A stretch of 64,000 nucleotides of DNA from Evansella caseinilytica (GCF_900107275.1 NZ_FNPI01000002.1:310001-374000); one strand, 5' to 3'. Positions 1 to 9,359 are shown, counted from the stretch's first letter. Made by a program: numbers and translations. The notes: generated from the letters alone by a model not told the origin.

Positions 1-22
1 ATAACTCTATTTTTTACACCAG

Positions 23-68
23 AAGGCTGTTCAGCAGGCAGAGAAATGCCCTTACGAACAGCCTTTTT
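23..68 (+). terminator. Rho-independent terminator of a gene left of the window
   Basis: Ten-base inverted repeat (AAGGCTGTTC at 23-32 and its complement at 55-64) followed by a T run. It would end transcription from a gene that lies outside the window. Confidence 0.75.
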
Positions 69-80
69 AAATATTGTTGT

Positions 81-108
81 TTGAAAAATCCTTATCTTGT
101 GCTATAAT
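81..108 (+). promoter_or_regulatory. Sigma-A type promoter of the first gene
   Basis: TTGAAA at 81-86 and TATAAT at 103-108 with a 16-base spacer, plus a TG extension just before the -10 box. It lies 55 bases before the ATG at 163. Confidence 0.6.
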
Positions 109-162
109 TTCGATCTGTAGGCTGTTAATTTGAATGTCGTTACATCACTGGGAGTGGTTTGA

Positions 163-513
163 ATGAATGAACTGTATAAACAAATTCATCTGTATTTGAA
201 TATGGACGAAGAAATCAGCTTTGAAGAATTCGATGGGTACTATAAGCGGGCAATTGATTATTTTAATGAGCATGCCGATCAGTTTGAGGAAGACGCGATC
301 TGGAAAGCACTTTTTATCTCAGAAAACGTGATGTCCAACGCCGATGCGCGTTCAGCAACAGAAAAAGGGGCAAAAGCGAAGAAATATAAAAAAATGGCGC
401 AACGCCTTTCCTTGTGGGCGCAAAACTTCACCGGAAGACTTGCTCAGCAAGGCTATTCCAAGGACGAAATGAATCAGCGTTTTGAGGAAATGTTCCAAGA
501 CAAAGTGGAATAA
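163..513 (+). CDS. Conserved hypothetical protein, 116 aa
   Basis: I do not recognise a named family. The start is supported by the GGGAGTGG site just before the ATG and by the promoter at 81-108. The protein is soluble, highly charged and probably all-helical. The middle (residues about 66-80) is rich in Lys and Ala and is followed by an amphipathic stretch with Trp and Phe. There is no signal peptide or membrane segment. It has its own promoter and lies between a terminator and a tRNA gene, so it is probably monocistronic. No function can be assigned from sequence alone. Confidence 0.75.
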   Translation: MNELYKQIHLYLNMDEEISFEEFDGYYKRAIDYFNEHADQFEEDAIWKALFISENVMSNADARSATEKGAKAKKYKKMAQRLSLWAQNFTGRLAQQGYSKDEMNQRFEEMFQDKVE

Positions 514-627
514 ATGTTTCAGGATAACTTTTTATAAAATGAGGTTATTTTTTTTCAAATGAGTACTTGATTTTTGATTGCAATATTGTTATACTCCTAT
601 AGTACGGACGAGTGATCGTCCTTCAAT

Positions 628-702
628 GCGCCTATGGTGAAATGGATATCATACGAGATTTCGGCTCTCGCGTTCTGGGTTCGAATCCTGGTGGGCGCGC
701 CA
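628..702 (+). tRNA. tRNA-Arg(UCG)
   Basis: Full cloverleaf. The acceptor stem is 628-634 with 692-698; the D stem is 637-640 with 649-652 and GG in the loop. The anticodon stem is 654-658 with 666-670 around the loop TTTCGGC, so the anticodon is TCG at 661-663. The T loop is TTCGAAT at 680-686, and CCA is encoded at 700-702. It decodes CGA. A terminator follows closely. Confidence 0.93.
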
Positions 703-717
703 TACGATACATATAAC

Positions 718-752
718 AGCTCCCGTTCACATGATGAACCGGGGGCTTTTTT
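718..752 (+). terminator. Terminator of the tRNA gene
   Basis: GC-rich hairpin (AGCTCCCGTTC paired with GAACCGGGGGCT, one bulge) followed by TTTTTT, 16 bases after the tRNA CCA end. Confidence 0.75.
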
Positions 753-754
753 AT

Positions 755-793
755 ACAAACACTTAAAGAGCATGTTCTTTTTGAACAAACACA
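755..793 (+). repeat. Fragment of the dispersed hairpin repeat (copy L)
   Basis: Carries the pieces CAAACACTTAAAGAGCATGT and CTTTTTGAACAAACAC that mark the ends of the dispersed repeat family. The internal modules are missing. It can fold through TGTTC/GAACA. Confidence 0.6.
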
Positions 794-851
794 GACTAAG
801 AAAGTAATGCTGTCAGCTGTCATACGCACATGCAGCAAACGGGGTGTTTTC

Positions 852-1823
852 ATGATGTTTCGCATCGGTTATCGGACGCTAAAAACGGCGTTGGGCACAG
901 GGCTCGCTATTGCCGTTGCTCAGGCGCTTCAGTTAGACTATTTTACTTCCGCCGGTATTATCACGATCTTATGTATTCAAAAAACGAGAAGAAAATCCTT
1001 CCATATGTCGTGGGCACGATTTCTTGCCTGTGTCATCGGGTTCATTTATGCTGTCTTGTTGTTTGAAACGCTTGGGTATTATCCATGGACAGTCATTTTA
1101 TTATTGCTGCTGTTTATTCCCACAACCGTTTTATTGAAGGCTCAGGAAGGCATTGTGACGAGTACCGTTGTTATCATGCATGTATACATATCTTCTTCGT
1201 TTTCCGTCCATTTAGTCTGGAATGAACTGCTTCTGGTAACCATCGGGATCGGATGTGCGCTGCTGATGAACGCCTATATGCCGAGCGTAGAAAGAGAGCT
1301 CAAGGAAATGCAGGGAGAGCTCGAGGCATTGTATGCAAAAATCTTTCAGCAGCTCGCCGCCTACATCAAGCACGGGGACAGTGAATGGGACGGGAAGGAA
1401 ATCACGGAAGCCGCCGCTTTGCTGCAATCCGCGAAAAATAAGTCTTTGCAAAACCTGGAGAACCAAATTTTGCGATATGAAGATCAGTATTATCATTATT
1501 TTATCATGCGTGAAAAGCAGCTTGAGACTATCGAGCGGATGCTGCCGTTTTTGACATCGATTGAAATCCAGGTGAAGCAGGGACAGATGCTTGCCGACTT
1601 CCTGTTGGAATTAAGTGAAGGCGTGCATCCGGAGAACACGGCATATGTATTCATTGAAAAGCTGGAGGCCCTTTTGGAGACGTTCAAAGAAATGCCTTTG
1701 CCAACAACGAGAGAAGAATTTGAAGCGAGATCGTCTCTGTTTCATTTGATCCATGAAATTGACCAATATTTAGTGATAAAACAGCAATTTAAACCATTGC
1801 GAAAATATTCGCTGTGGCGATGA
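852..1823 (+). CDS. Aromatic acid exporter family (DUF939) membrane protein, YqjA-like
   Basis: N-terminal hydrophobic half with about four membrane segments (residues about 5-125), then a C-terminal cytoplasmic helical domain, the layout of the ArAE_1/DUF939 family. The upstream part of the longer open frame (from 807) is rejected because GGGGTG at 841-846 sits five bases before the ATG at 852; this gives 323 aa. The motif GYRTLKTALGTGLAIAVAQ at the N terminus is typical. B. subtilis YqjA heads the same gene order. It is probably an efflux or membrane-homeostasis protein; the substrate is unknown. Confidence 0.85.
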   Translation: MMFRIGYRTLKTALGTGLAIAVAQALQLDYFTSAGIITILCIQKTRRKSFHMSWARFLACVIGFIYAVLLFETLGYYPWTVILLLLLFIPTTVLLKAQEGIVTSTVVIMHVYISSSFSVHLVWNELLLVTIGIGCALLMNAYMPSVERELKEMQGELEALYAKIFQQLAAYIKHGDSEWDGKEITEAAALLQSAKNKSLQNLENQILRYEDQYYHYFIMREKQLETIERMLPFLTSIEIQVKQGQMLADFLLELSEGVHPENTAYVFIEKLEALLETFKEMPLPTTREEFEARSSLFHLIHEIDQYLVIKQQFKPLRKYSLWR

Positions 1824-1909
1824 ATAAATCGGTTATGAAAAGCGACAACTAATAGTGTGTGATCAAAGTGTACTCGTTATGTCACAGCAAAAAAGGAAGA
1901 TGATTCTCA

Positions 1910-2419
1910 GTGATATCCGCTATCCTTTCGTTACTGCTTGTCGTGTCACCGATTTGGCCGCTGGGAGAAAATCCGTTGGTTGGTGATCCATATATTATTA
2001 TTAACAAGAAAACGAATGAGCTGGCATATATTCTTGAAGGAGAAGTAAAGCAGATTTATGAAGTGGCAACGGGAAAGGACGATGGAAAAACACCGGAGGG
2101 GGAACACACCGTTATTGTGAAAGCTGTCAACCCTTATTATCGCAAGCTCGACATTCAGGGGGGGGACGAAAATAATCCCCTTGGCACAAGGTGGATTGGG
2201 CTAGATGCAAAGGACACAGATGGAAGAATCTTTGGCATTCACGGAACAAACGATCCCCGCTCCATTGGGAAGTATGTTACGCTCGGCTGCGTAAGAATGA
2301 AAAACGATGATGCAGAAATATTGTTTGACGAGGTGCCGCTCGGCATGAAGGTGCTTATCACCTCCAGTGACAAATCATTTGAGGAGCTTGGAAAAACGTA
2401 CGGCGCAATTGGGGAATAG
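1910..2419 (+). CDS. L,D-transpeptidase (YkuD domain), secreted
   Basis: A short hydrophobic N terminus (residues 1-18) works as a signal or anchor. It is followed directly by a YkuD catalytic domain. The HGTN motif and the SxGCVRM-type motif (here TLGCVRM) hold the catalytic His and Cys. Enzymes of this fold make 3-3 cross-links or attach proteins to peptidoglycan, outside the membrane. The start is GTG at 1910, ten bases after AAAGGAAGA; the ATG at 1900 is in another frame. There is no LysM domain, unlike B. subtilis YkuD. A terminator follows at 2481. Confidence 0.9.
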   Translation: MISAILSLLLVVSPIWPLGENPLVGDPYIIINKKTNELAYILEGEVKQIYEVATGKDDGKTPEGEHTVIVKAVNPYYRKLDIQGGDENNPLGTRWIGLDAKDTDGRIFGIHGTNDPRSIGKYVTLGCVRMKNDDAEILFDEVPLGMKVLITSSDKSFEELGKTYGAIGE

Positions 2420-2480
2420 CCCTCTTTCCCGGTTCCCTCGTGTGCCAGCCGCATCGTATGGAAATGGAAGGATAAACGTC

Positions 2481-2533
2481 AAGAACGGAGCTGTTAGGAC
2501 AAAAGTGGTTGTCTTAAGGCTCCGTTCTTTTTG
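2481..2533 (+). terminator. Strong terminator after the L,D-transpeptidase gene
   Basis: Long hairpin with outer arms AAGAACGGAGC and GCTCCGTTCTT, a further inner stem, and a T run. Confidence 0.85.
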
Positions 2534-2677
2534 AACTCATCAACCATGTGCGAAAAACAGGTCATTTGCCTGGCTGCACTTCAATAAGCTAATAGCAGCA
2601 GCCAAAAGCAAAGGCAGCCGAGAACATCATCATTCATATCAGAAAACGACGCCTTTTTCATAAGGCACCGATTAATC

Positions 2678-2767
2678 TTAGAGGAAGGCTAATCCTGTTA
2701 AAACAGTTCCTAAAAACATGATGGCAATCATGATGTAAATAATCATTTTGCGAAATTTACGGGGCAT
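2678..2767 (-). CDS. prli42: Prli42-like stressosome-associated miniprotein, 29 aa
   Basis: A 29-codon gene, easily missed because of its size. A perfect AAGGAGGT site (2775-2782 on the complement) precedes the ATG at 2767. The product starts MPRKFRKM, a basic N terminus, followed by one hydrophobic helix (residues 9-29). This layout matches Prli42, the miniprotein of Listeria and many Bacillales that tethers the stressosome to the membrane (family knowledge). Assignment is by layout and resemblance only. It is transcribed opposite to its neighbours. Confidence 0.7.
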   Translation of the reverse strand: MPRKFRKMIIYIMIAIMFLGTVLTGLAFL

Positions 2768-2797
2768 GTTACTGACCTCCTTAAAATTACTATATGA

Positions 2798-3018
2798 GCG
2801 TATTCAATAAGGCAATGGTTCCAATCGATGCGCCGACCGCGAGAAAACCACTCACAGTCGGCTTGAAAAAAATGCATCGGCTTCACTCATTGTCTCTTCC
2901 TCTACTAGTAGATCTCCGACGTCGATCCGTCGAGACAACTCGCAGCATTTCAGTGAAGTACGGCTCATTGCTTCGTATTTGTTCAAAAAGATCGCTTTTT
3001 ATCTTTTTGAACAAATAC
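2798..3018 (+). repeat. Dispersed hairpin repeat, copy A
   Basis: Full-type copy, slightly decayed at the 5' end. It contains the GGCAATGGTTCC start, the GCCGACCG/CAGTCGGC stem, GCATCGGCTTCACTCATTG, a central module and the terminal palindrome at 2975-3018. It is flanked by the 8-bp direct repeat TACTATAT at 2788-2795 and 3016-3023, consistent with a target-site duplication. Confidence 0.85.
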
Positions 3019-3118
3019 TATATACTGTATCTATTTTACTGTTAGTCCTTTCCCGTGGCAAGAGAATACCGAAAGAAAACCGTTATGTTTATACATTTGT
3101 CGGAATAAAAGAGGAATC

Positions 3119-3133
3119 ATGTAAGCGCTTAGC
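3119..3133 (+). promoter_or_regulatory. Possible CcpA (cre) site before the mutase operon
   Basis: ATGTAAGCGCTTAGC matches the cre pattern TGWAANCGNTNWCA except at the last two positions, and it has a perfect TAAGCGCTTA core. It lies about 75 bases before the mutase start, where a repressor site could act. Confidence 0.4.
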
Positions 3134-3206
3134 GAAGTAACTAAATGTTTGTTAAATATTCAGTTTATTCAACCATTTAAGAAAAATAAAAATAGGGGGA
3201 ATATTC

Positions 3207-4847
3207 ATGATTAAAAGGCGGCCTCCGGAGTTTGCTGCATGGCAAAAGCAAACGGTGGAAGAATTGAAAAAGCAGCCGGAACGAAAGGAGCTGTTTTCCA
3301 CTTCTTCGGCCATTCCAATTGAACGTGTTTATCTGCCCGAGGAAATGGATGATAAATATGTGGAAAAATTAGGATTTCCCGGACAATATCCGTATACTCG
3401 CGGCGTGAGAACAACGATGTATCGCGGACGCTTTTGGACGATGCGTCAATATGCAGGCTTCGGCTCGGCGCAGGAGACAAATAAACGCTTTCGCTATTTA
3501 CTGGAACAGGGGCAAACAGGTCTGTCTGTTGCTTTTGATCTGCCGACGCAGATTGGATATGACTCGGATGATCCAATGGCACTTGGCGAGGTCGGCAAAG
3601 TAGGCGTCGCCATCGATTCTTTGGCAGATATGGAAATGTTATTTGAACAAATCTCCCTTGATCAGGTCAGCACTTCGATGACCATCAACGCGCCGGCAGC
3701 GGTACTGTTGGCGATGTATATTGCCGTGGCTGAAAAGCAGGGGGTGCCGAAGGAAAAAATTCGCGGGACGATTCAAAATGATATTTTGAAAGAATATATT
3801 GCAAGAGGAACGTATATTTTTCCACCGAAACCTTCGATGCGGCTGATTACCGATATTTTTGCCTACTGCACAGAACATACGCCTCAATTCAACACAATCA
3901 GCATCAGTGGATATCATATTCGGGAAGCGGGCGCCACCGCCGTTCAAGAGCTGGCATTTACTTTGTCCAACGCCATGGCTTACGTCGATGCCGCGCTGGA
4001 GGCGCGATTGCCCGTCGATACCTTTGCTCCGCGTCTCGCTTTCTTTTTTAACGGACATAATCAGTTTTTCGAGGAAATTGCCAAGTTTCGCGCTGCGAGA
4101 AGAATGTGGGCAAAAATCATGCGGGAAAAATACGGGGCAGTCAATCCGAAGAGCATGCAGTTACGTTTTCATACCCAGGTGGCCGGTTCCACCTTGACCG
4201 CTCAGCAGCCGGATAACAATATCGTCCGCGTGGCCTTGCAGGCGCTGGCCGCTGTGCTTGGAGGAACGCAAAGTTTGCATACAAACGCGAAGGATGAAGC
4301 GCTGGCTTTGCCCACGGAGGATTCGGCAAGAATTGCTTTGCGGACACAGCAAATTATCGCCTATGAAACAGGAGCTGCGGATACGATTGATCCGCTAGCC
4401 GGCTCCTTTTATCTTGAGTCATTAACCGACGAATTGGAAGCGAAGGCGCAACAGTATATTTCATTGATTGAGAGAAAGGGCGGGGCGGTTGCCGCCGTTG
4501 AGCAGCAGTATATGCAGCGGGAAATTCAGCGGGCGGCCTATGAGGCGCAGAAGCGGCTGGAGAAAGAAGAAGAGATCGTCGTAGGTGTTAACCGTTTTCA
4601 GTTGGAGGAAGAAGCCGAGCCTGATTTACTGCAGGTGGATGACCGATTTGTTGAACAACAATTGGAACGGTTGGCACTAATCCGCAAGCAGCGGGACAAT
4701 CAGTTGGTACAGCAGTCGTTAACAGAACTAAAACGGGCAGCAGTCGGTTCGGACAACGTCATGCCGCATATTATCGAAGCTGTCAAACATTATGCCACGA
4801 TCGGTGAAATTTGCAATGTGCTGCGGGAAGTCTTTGGTGAGTATTGA
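3207..4847 (+). CDS. Methylmalonyl-CoA mutase, catalytic (large) subunit
   Basis: Length 546 aa, the TIM-barrel substrate-binding half of a B12-dependent acyl-CoA mutase, without the C-terminal cobalamin domain. That domain is supplied by the next gene. Motifs include [20 protein letters not shown] near residue 70 followed by QYAGFG, and [14 protein letters not shown]. The Tyr in TMY is the residue expected for methylmalonyl-CoA rather than isobutyryl-CoA mutases (family knowledge). It interconverts succinyl-CoA and methylmalonyl-CoA in propionate and branched-chain catabolism. SD AGGGGG precedes the ATG. It is the first gene of an operon with 4867 and 5703. Confidence 0.9.
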   Translation: MIKRRPPEFAAWQKQTVEELKKQPERKELFSTSSAIPIERVYLPEEMDDKYVEKLGFPGQYPYTRGVRTTMYRGRFWTMRQYAGFGSAQETNKRFRYLLEQGQTGLSVAFDLPTQIGYDSDDPMALGEVGKVGVAIDSLADMEMLFEQISLDQVSTSMTINAPAAVLLAMYIAVAEKQGVPKEKIRGTIQNDILKEYIARGTYIFPPKPSMRLITDIFAYCTEHTPQFNTISISGYHIREAGATAVQELAFTLSNAMAYVDAALEARLPVDTFAPRLAFFFNGHNQFFEEIAKFRAARRMWAKIMREKYGAVNPKSMQLRFHTQVAGSTLTAQQPDNNIVRVALQALAAVLGGTQSLHTNAKDEALALPTEDSARIALRTQQIIAYETGAADTIDPLAGSFYLESLTDELEAKAQQYISLIERKGGAVAAVEQQYMQREIQRAAYEAQKRLEKEEEIVVGVNRFQLEEEAEPDLLQVDDRFVEQQLERLALIRKQRDNQLVQQSLTELKRAAVGSDNVMPHIIEAVKHYATIGEICNVLREVFGEY

Positions 4848-4866
4848 GAAGGAGGTTAGACATTTC

Positions 4867-5706
4867 ATGGACAAAATTCGCGTATTAATGGCAAAGCCGG
4901 GACTGGACGGCCACGATCGCGGCGTGCTGGTTATTTCCCAAGCGCTGCGGGACGCAGGAATGGAAGTAATTTATACGGGGTTGAGGCAGTCGCCGAAGCA
5001 GATTGTGACAGCGGCGATACAAGAGGATGTGGATGCCGTCGGGTTATCCAGCCTGTCGGGAGCACACAATGTTCTTTTTCCTGAAGTGCTAAAGCTGTTG
5101 CGTGAAGCAGGCGCGGAAGATATTCTCGTTTTCGGCGGCGGTGTCATCCCGGCGGAAGATATCAAGCTCTTGGAAAAGCAAGGGATTAAAAAAATTTTTA
5201 CTCCGGGAACTTCAACAAAAACCGTTGCGACGTACATCGAGCGAGCCGTTCTCGAAGCTCGCGGTGAAGTAAAAATCACGGCGGCGGCAAAACCGCAAGG
5301 AATCGACCATATCGGCATTGCCGTAAATTCCATTGATTCAGCCGCGGTCTTTTATCGCAACCATTTTCAGCTGGAAGTGGAGACGGTCGTGGAGTTGCCG
5401 TCGCAGCAGGTGAAGGTGGCGTTTCTTCCACTTGGCAACGTCACCATCGAGCTGTTGGAACCGCTTACGGGCGATGGCGTGATCGCAAAGTTTCTCGAAA
5501 AAAACGGGGAAGGGCTGCATCACATTGCTTTCGCTGTTGACGATGTTCAACAGCGTCTGGATCAGCTGAAGCGGGAAGGCGTTCAACTGATTGATGAGGT
5601 GCCAAAAAAAGGAGCAAGAGGAAACAACATTGCTTTTTTGCATCCGAAGCAGGCAAGCAGAGTGCTCGTGGAGCTTTGTGAATCCCATGACACGGAAGGT
5701 GGGTGA
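4867..5706 (+). CDS. Fusion protein: B12-binding mutase subunit plus methylmalonyl-CoA epimerase
   Basis: Start ATG at 4867 after AAGGAGGT; 279 aa. Residues 1-135 are a cobalamin-binding domain with the DxHxxG motif (D14, H16, G19), where His is the lower cobalt ligand, plus SLSGAH and FGGG motifs. Residues about 145-272 are a VOC-fold methylmalonyl-CoA epimerase with likely metal ligands H148, H219 and E269. A short Ala-rich linker (138-143) joins them. The mutase small domain and the racemase are normally separate polypeptides, so the fusion physically links two successive steps. It lies 19 bases after the large subunit and overlaps the next gene. Confidence 0.9.
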   Translation: MDKIRVLMAKPGLDGHDRGVLVISQALRDAGMEVIYTGLRQSPKQIVTAAIQEDVDAVGLSSLSGAHNVLFPEVLKLLREAGAEDILVFGGGVIPAEDIKLLEKQGIKKIFTPGTSTKTVATYIERAVLEARGEVKITAAAKPQGIDHIGIAVNSIDSAAVFYRNHFQLEVETVVELPSQQVKVAFLPLGNVTIELLEPLTGDGVIAKFLEKNGEGLHHIAFAVDDVQQRLDQLKREGVQLIDEVPKKGARGNNIAFLHPKQASRVLVELCESHDTEGG

Positions 5707-7280
5707 CAGCTGTGGATTTGTACGACAAGATCAATGAACTGTATGACAAGCGCCGGATGGCGGAATTGGGCGGGGGTGATAAAAAAATCGAAAAACAGCA
5801 CGGCAAAGGGAAGCTGACGGCAAGAGAACGAATTGATCTGCTTCTCGATAAGGGAACGTTTGTGGAATTGAATCTGTTTATTGAGCACCGCTGTCACGAT
5901 TTTGGCATGAATGAGGGATCAGCCCCCGGGGAAGGGGTCGTGACAGGTTATGGAAAAATCAACGGGAGGCTTGTGTTTTTGTTTGCCCAGGACTTTACGG
6001 TTTACGGCGGGGCCCTCGGTGAAATGCATGCAAAAAAGATCGCAAATGTCATGGACTTGGCAGTCAAAAATAAAGCTCCGTTTATCGGACTGAATGATTC
6101 AGGTGGCGCAAGAATTCAGGAAGGAGTTCTGTCACTAGACGGATACGGTCATATTTTTTATCGTAATGTCCTTTACTCCGGCGTCATTCCGCAAATTTCC
6201 GTTATTATGGGCCCATGCGCGGGCGGTGCGGTTTACTCGCCGGCCATTACCGATTTTGTTTTTATGGTGGAAACTACGAGTCAGATGTTTATCACCGGGC
6301 CAAAGGTCATTGAAACGGTTACGGGCGAAACAATTACCTCTGAAGCATTGGGCGGAGCGCAAGTTCACGGTTCAAAAAGCGGAAATGCCCATTTTATTTG
6401 TAAATCAGAGGAAGAAGCGTTGAAGGAAGTGCGGCGTCTGCTCAATTATTTGCCGCAGCATAATGAAGCGCGACCACCGAAGGCGGAAGTGGGAAAAGTG
6501 GAAAAAGTGGAAGGGGAGGCAGATGACTTTCTGTACGATTTGCTGGATATCGTGCCGGCTGATCCGTCCAAGCCGTATGACGTGAGAAAGGTGATTGAAC
6601 AGGTGGCCGACCGTGAGACCTTCATGGAAGTGCATCAAGCGTTTGCAAAAAATGCGGTGGTGGGGTTTGCGCGCATCGACGGAGAATGCATTGGCATCGT
6701 TGCGAATCAGCCGAAAGTGATGGCCGGCGGGCTGGACATCGATTCTTCCGACAAAATTTCGCGTTTTATCCGTTTTTGCGATTGCTTTCATATCCCGCTG
6801 ATCACGTTTGAGGATGTGACCGGTTTTTTTCCGGGAGTCAAGCAGGAACACGGCGGAATCATTCGCCACGGAGCGAAAATATTATATGCCTATTCCGAAG
6901 CAACCGTTCCGAAAATCACCGTCATTACGCGAAAGGCATACGGCGGTGCTTACGTCGCTTTAAACAGCAAAGCAATCGGAGCCGATGTTGTCTATGCGTG
7001 GCCTAACGCGGAGATTGCCGTCATGGGACCGCACGGAGCAGCCAACATTATTTTCGCTGCGGAAATCCGCGACAGTGAGAATCCGGTAGTGACGCGGCTT
7101 GCTAAAATTGAAGAGTATCGGGAAAAGTTTGCTAACCCGTATATTGCCGCTGCGCACGGCATGGTGGACGATATCATTGATCCGCGGGAAACAAGAATAA
7201 AGCTGAAGCAAAGCCTGGAAATGCTGCGCCAAAAAGAGGAAACACGACCGAAAAAAAAGCATGGGAATATGCCACTCTGA
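5703..7280 (+). CDS. Acyl-CoA carboxylase carboxyltransferase (beta) subunit, YqjD-like
   Basis: Length about 522-525 aa, a propionyl/methylmalonyl-CoA carboxyltransferase with two crotonase-like halves. [20 protein letters not shown] and the ending KKKHGNMPL are typical of the family. It moves carboxyl from biotin to propionyl-CoA, or works with the mutase in the methylmalonyl pathway. Its start overlaps the preceding stop (GTGA at 5703); a second GTG at 5712 after AAGGTGGG is equally plausible. No biotin carboxylase or biotin carrier gene is next to it, so those must come from elsewhere. A terminator follows at 7311. Confidence 0.9.
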   Translation: MTAVDLYDKINELYDKRRMAELGGGDKKIEKQHGKGKLTARERIDLLLDKGTFVELNLFIEHRCHDFGMNEGSAPGEGVVTGYGKINGRLVFLFAQDFTVYGGALGEMHAKKIANVMDLAVKNKAPFIGLNDSGGARIQEGVLSLDGYGHIFYRNVLYSGVIPQISVIMGPCAGGAVYSPAITDFVFMVETTSQMFITGPKVIETVTGETITSEALGGAQVHGSKSGNAHFICKSEEEALKEVRRLLNYLPQHNEARPPKAEVGKVEKVEGEADDFLYDLLDIVPADPSKPYDVRKVIEQVADRETFMEVHQAFAKNAVVGFARIDGECIGIVANQPKVMAGGLDIDSSDKISRFIRFCDCFHIPLITFEDVTGFFPGVKQEHGGIIRHGAKILYAYSEATVPKITVITRKAYGGAYVALNSKAIGADVVYAWPNAEIAVMGPHGAANIIFAAEIRDSENPVVTRLAKIEEYREKFANPYIAAAHGMVDDIIDPRETRIKLKQSLEMLRQKEETRPKKKHGNMPL

Positions 7281-7310
7281 TGCAAAGCCAGAAAATACCC
7301 ATGGGGAATT

Positions 7311-7341
7311 GCCGGCGTTTAGGACGAACGCCGGATTTTTT
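7311..7341 (+). terminator. Terminator of the mutase-carboxylase operon
   Basis: CCGGCGTT and AACGCCGG form a GC-rich stem, followed by ATTTTTT. Confidence 0.85.
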
Positions 7342-7385
7342 GGTACAATGGAAAGCGTGGAAAACGACAACAGGAGGCTGAAAAG

Positions 7386-8501
7386 ATGGTAAAAGAACAA
7401 CGGCTTGTGGAAGAATTTCTTGAGCTTGTGAAAGTGGATTCGGAAACAAAATATGAAAGAGATATTTGCGATGTGCTGAAGCAAAAACTCACTGCCCTCG
7501 GCGTAAAGGTAAAGGAAGACGAGACGGCGGCGCAAACTGGACACGGTGCCGGCAATCTCATATGTACGCTGGAAGGGAACGCGGATGCCGAGCCTATATA
7601 CTTTACATCGCATATGGATACAGTCGTTCCTGGAATCGGGGTGACCCCTTCGATCGAAAACGGATACATAAAAACAGACGGGACGACGATTTTAGGTGCC
7701 GATGATAAGGCCGGATTAGCGGCGATGCTGGAAGCGATAAAAATTATCAAAGAAAACAATCTGGAGCACGGCACAGTACAATTTATCATTACCGTAGGTG
7801 AGGAATCCGGACTTATTGGGGCTAAAGCGTTGAACCGCGATGATCTCATCGCCAAATACGGCTTTGCTCTTGACAGCGACGGCAAGGTAGGAACGATCAT
7901 TGTTGCTGCGCCGACGCAATCGAAAGTGCGCGCAACGGTGCACGGCAAGACAGCACATGCGGGAGTGGCACCGGAAAAAGGTGTATCGGCGATAACGATT
8001 GCGGCGAAAGCGATTGCCCGCATGCCGCTGGGAAGAATCGACGAGGAAACAACAGCGAATATCGGACGCATCGAAGGCGGGACACAGACGAATATTGTTT
8101 GCGACCGCGTGGAAATCTTAGCGGAAGCAAGGTCGCTGGTAGCGGAAAAAATGGAGGCGCAAGTCGCGGCTATGAAGCAGGCGTTGGAAGAAGCTGCGGA
8201 AGAAATGGGAGGGAAGGCCGAGGTACATATCGATGTGATGTATCCTGGCTTTAAACATCAGGAAGGAGACCATGTCGTTGAGATAGCCAAAAGAGCGATC
8301 AGCGCTGTCGGTAGAAAGCCGGAGCTGCTGCAAAGCGGCGGAGGAAGCGATGCGAATGTCATTGCAGGTCATGGCATCCCAACCGTCAACTTAGGAGTCG
8401 GCTATGAAGAAATACATACGACGAACGAACGCATACCGGTGGAAGAACTAGTAAAAACGGCGGAATTAGTCGTGAAGATCATCGAGGAAGCGGCAAATTA
8501 A
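7386..8501 (+). CDS. M20 family peptidase (peptidase T-like, YqjE)
   Basis: Length 371 aa. Metal-site motifs of the M20 clan are visible: TSHMDTVVPG (His and Asp), DDKAGLAAMLEA and GEESGLIGAKAL (the catalytic Glu pair), and LQSGGGSDANV near the C terminus. It is expected to be a cytoplasmic di-zinc aminopeptidase acting on short peptides. The AGGAGG site precedes the ATG. It occupies the position of yqjE next to yqjD in B. subtilis. The terminator at 7311 separates it from the carboxylase. Confidence 0.9.
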   Translation: MVKEQRLVEEFLELVKVDSETKYERDICDVLKQKLTALGVKVKEDETAAQTGHGAGNLICTLEGNADAEPIYFTSHMDTVVPGIGVTPSIENGYIKTDGTTILGADDKAGLAAMLEAIKIIKENNLEHGTVQFIITVGEESGLIGAKALNRDDLIAKYGFALDSDGKVGTIIVAAPTQSKVRATVHGKTAHAGVAPEKGVSAITIAAKAIARMPLGRIDEETTANIGRIEGGTQTNIVCDRVEILAEARSLVAEKMEAQVAAMKQALEEAAEEMGGKAEVHIDVMYPGFKHQEGDHVVEIAKRAISAVGRKPELLQSGGGSDANVIAGHGIPTVNLGVGYEEIHTTNERIPVEELVKTAELVVKIIEEAAN

Positions 8502-8605
8502 TTATTGTAAGTCTTATGGGCACGATAACGAATGACGTCGTTGAGAGGTATTTTCCTCAGCTTAGATTTGAATACTAGCCTTGTGGAAGTGAACTTTCCC
8601 CATTT

Positions 8606-8648
8606 GGGATGTTTCAAAACGGAAAAAATCCTTTTGAGACATCCCTGT
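8606..8648. terminator. Hairpin terminator of the GTGTCTC type
   Basis: GGGATGTTTCAAAA pairs with TTTTGAGACATCCC (14 pairs, one wobble). The same type of hairpin recurs at 13898 and 60912. It lies 105 bases after the peptidase gene. Confidence 0.7.
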
Positions 8649-8789
8649 TTATCGTTCCTGCAAACCGAAAAGATGAAAGATTTTATTTGAAGCACAATCG
8701 TTGAAAAGGAATTTTATCCCCCAATGTATTGGTGAATTATGGTAAGATGAGCTAGGGAATATTTTTTGGATTGGGGAAGTGAACTAAAC

Positions 8790-9278
8790 ATGCCATTAAA
8801 CAGAAATGACCATTTATTACTAAATTATATTCGCGGATTGAATAAAATACTAGAGGAAGAGTGGCAAACAAATGCCAGGAAATTAGGACTGACATTGGCG
8901 GAGCTTCATGTCATGTGGATAGTCAATTCCAAAAATCAACTATCCGTGAGCGATATTGCCAAGATCGGTTTATGGGATCGTTCCACCGTGATGCAAATGA
9001 TTAAACGGCTGCAGGAGAAGGGCCTTGTGCGGATGATCAAAAGCGAAAAAGATTTGCGCGTGACTTACGTTGAACTGACCCCGAAAGGGAAGGAAAAACG
9101 CGAACAATCGCGGCAGAAAGAGTTTAAACTGTTCGAATTCCTTCACTCGTATGAAAAAAATAATGAACAATGGATGACAGAGTTTTGCCGTTTTTACCGG
9201 GAAGTAAACCGGTATTTTCACGGGGACGAATTCGTCGACTGGGTGGAAGAAACAACAGAAAAATATGAAAAACTGTGA
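8790..9278 (+). CDS. MarR family transcriptional regulator, Hpr (ScoC)-like
   Basis: Length 162 aa from the ATG at 8790 after GGGGAAGTG; an upstream TTG at 8766 is less likely. A winged helix-turn-helix covers residues about 35-100, with LSVSDIAKIGLWDRSTVMQM as the recognition region and a wing rich in charged residues. The C terminus (HGDEFVDWVEE) resembles the tail of Hpr/ScoC, the protease and transition-state regulator of B. subtilis, although the protein is shorter. It stands alone, so its targets cannot be read from context. Confidence 0.8.
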   Translation: MPLNRNDHLLLNYIRGLNKILEEEWQTNARKLGLTLAELHVMWIVNSKNQLSVSDIAKIGLWDRSTVMQMIKRLQEKGLVRMIKSEKDLRVTYVELTPKGKEKREQSRQKEFKLFEFLHSYEKNNEQWMTEFCRFYREVNRYFHGDEFVDWVEETTEKYEKL

Positions 9279-9359
9279 TCGCAGGCGACGAAAACGCAAA
9301 TTTCACAAGGTATTGTCGAATGTTTTTGGTATTTTATTAGATGAATGTTCGGGAATTGC

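Noticed and set aside
9314-9320. Spo0A box TGTCGAA before the FAD gene
   Set aside because: A seven-base match is expected by chance several times in 64 kb, and no second box is near.
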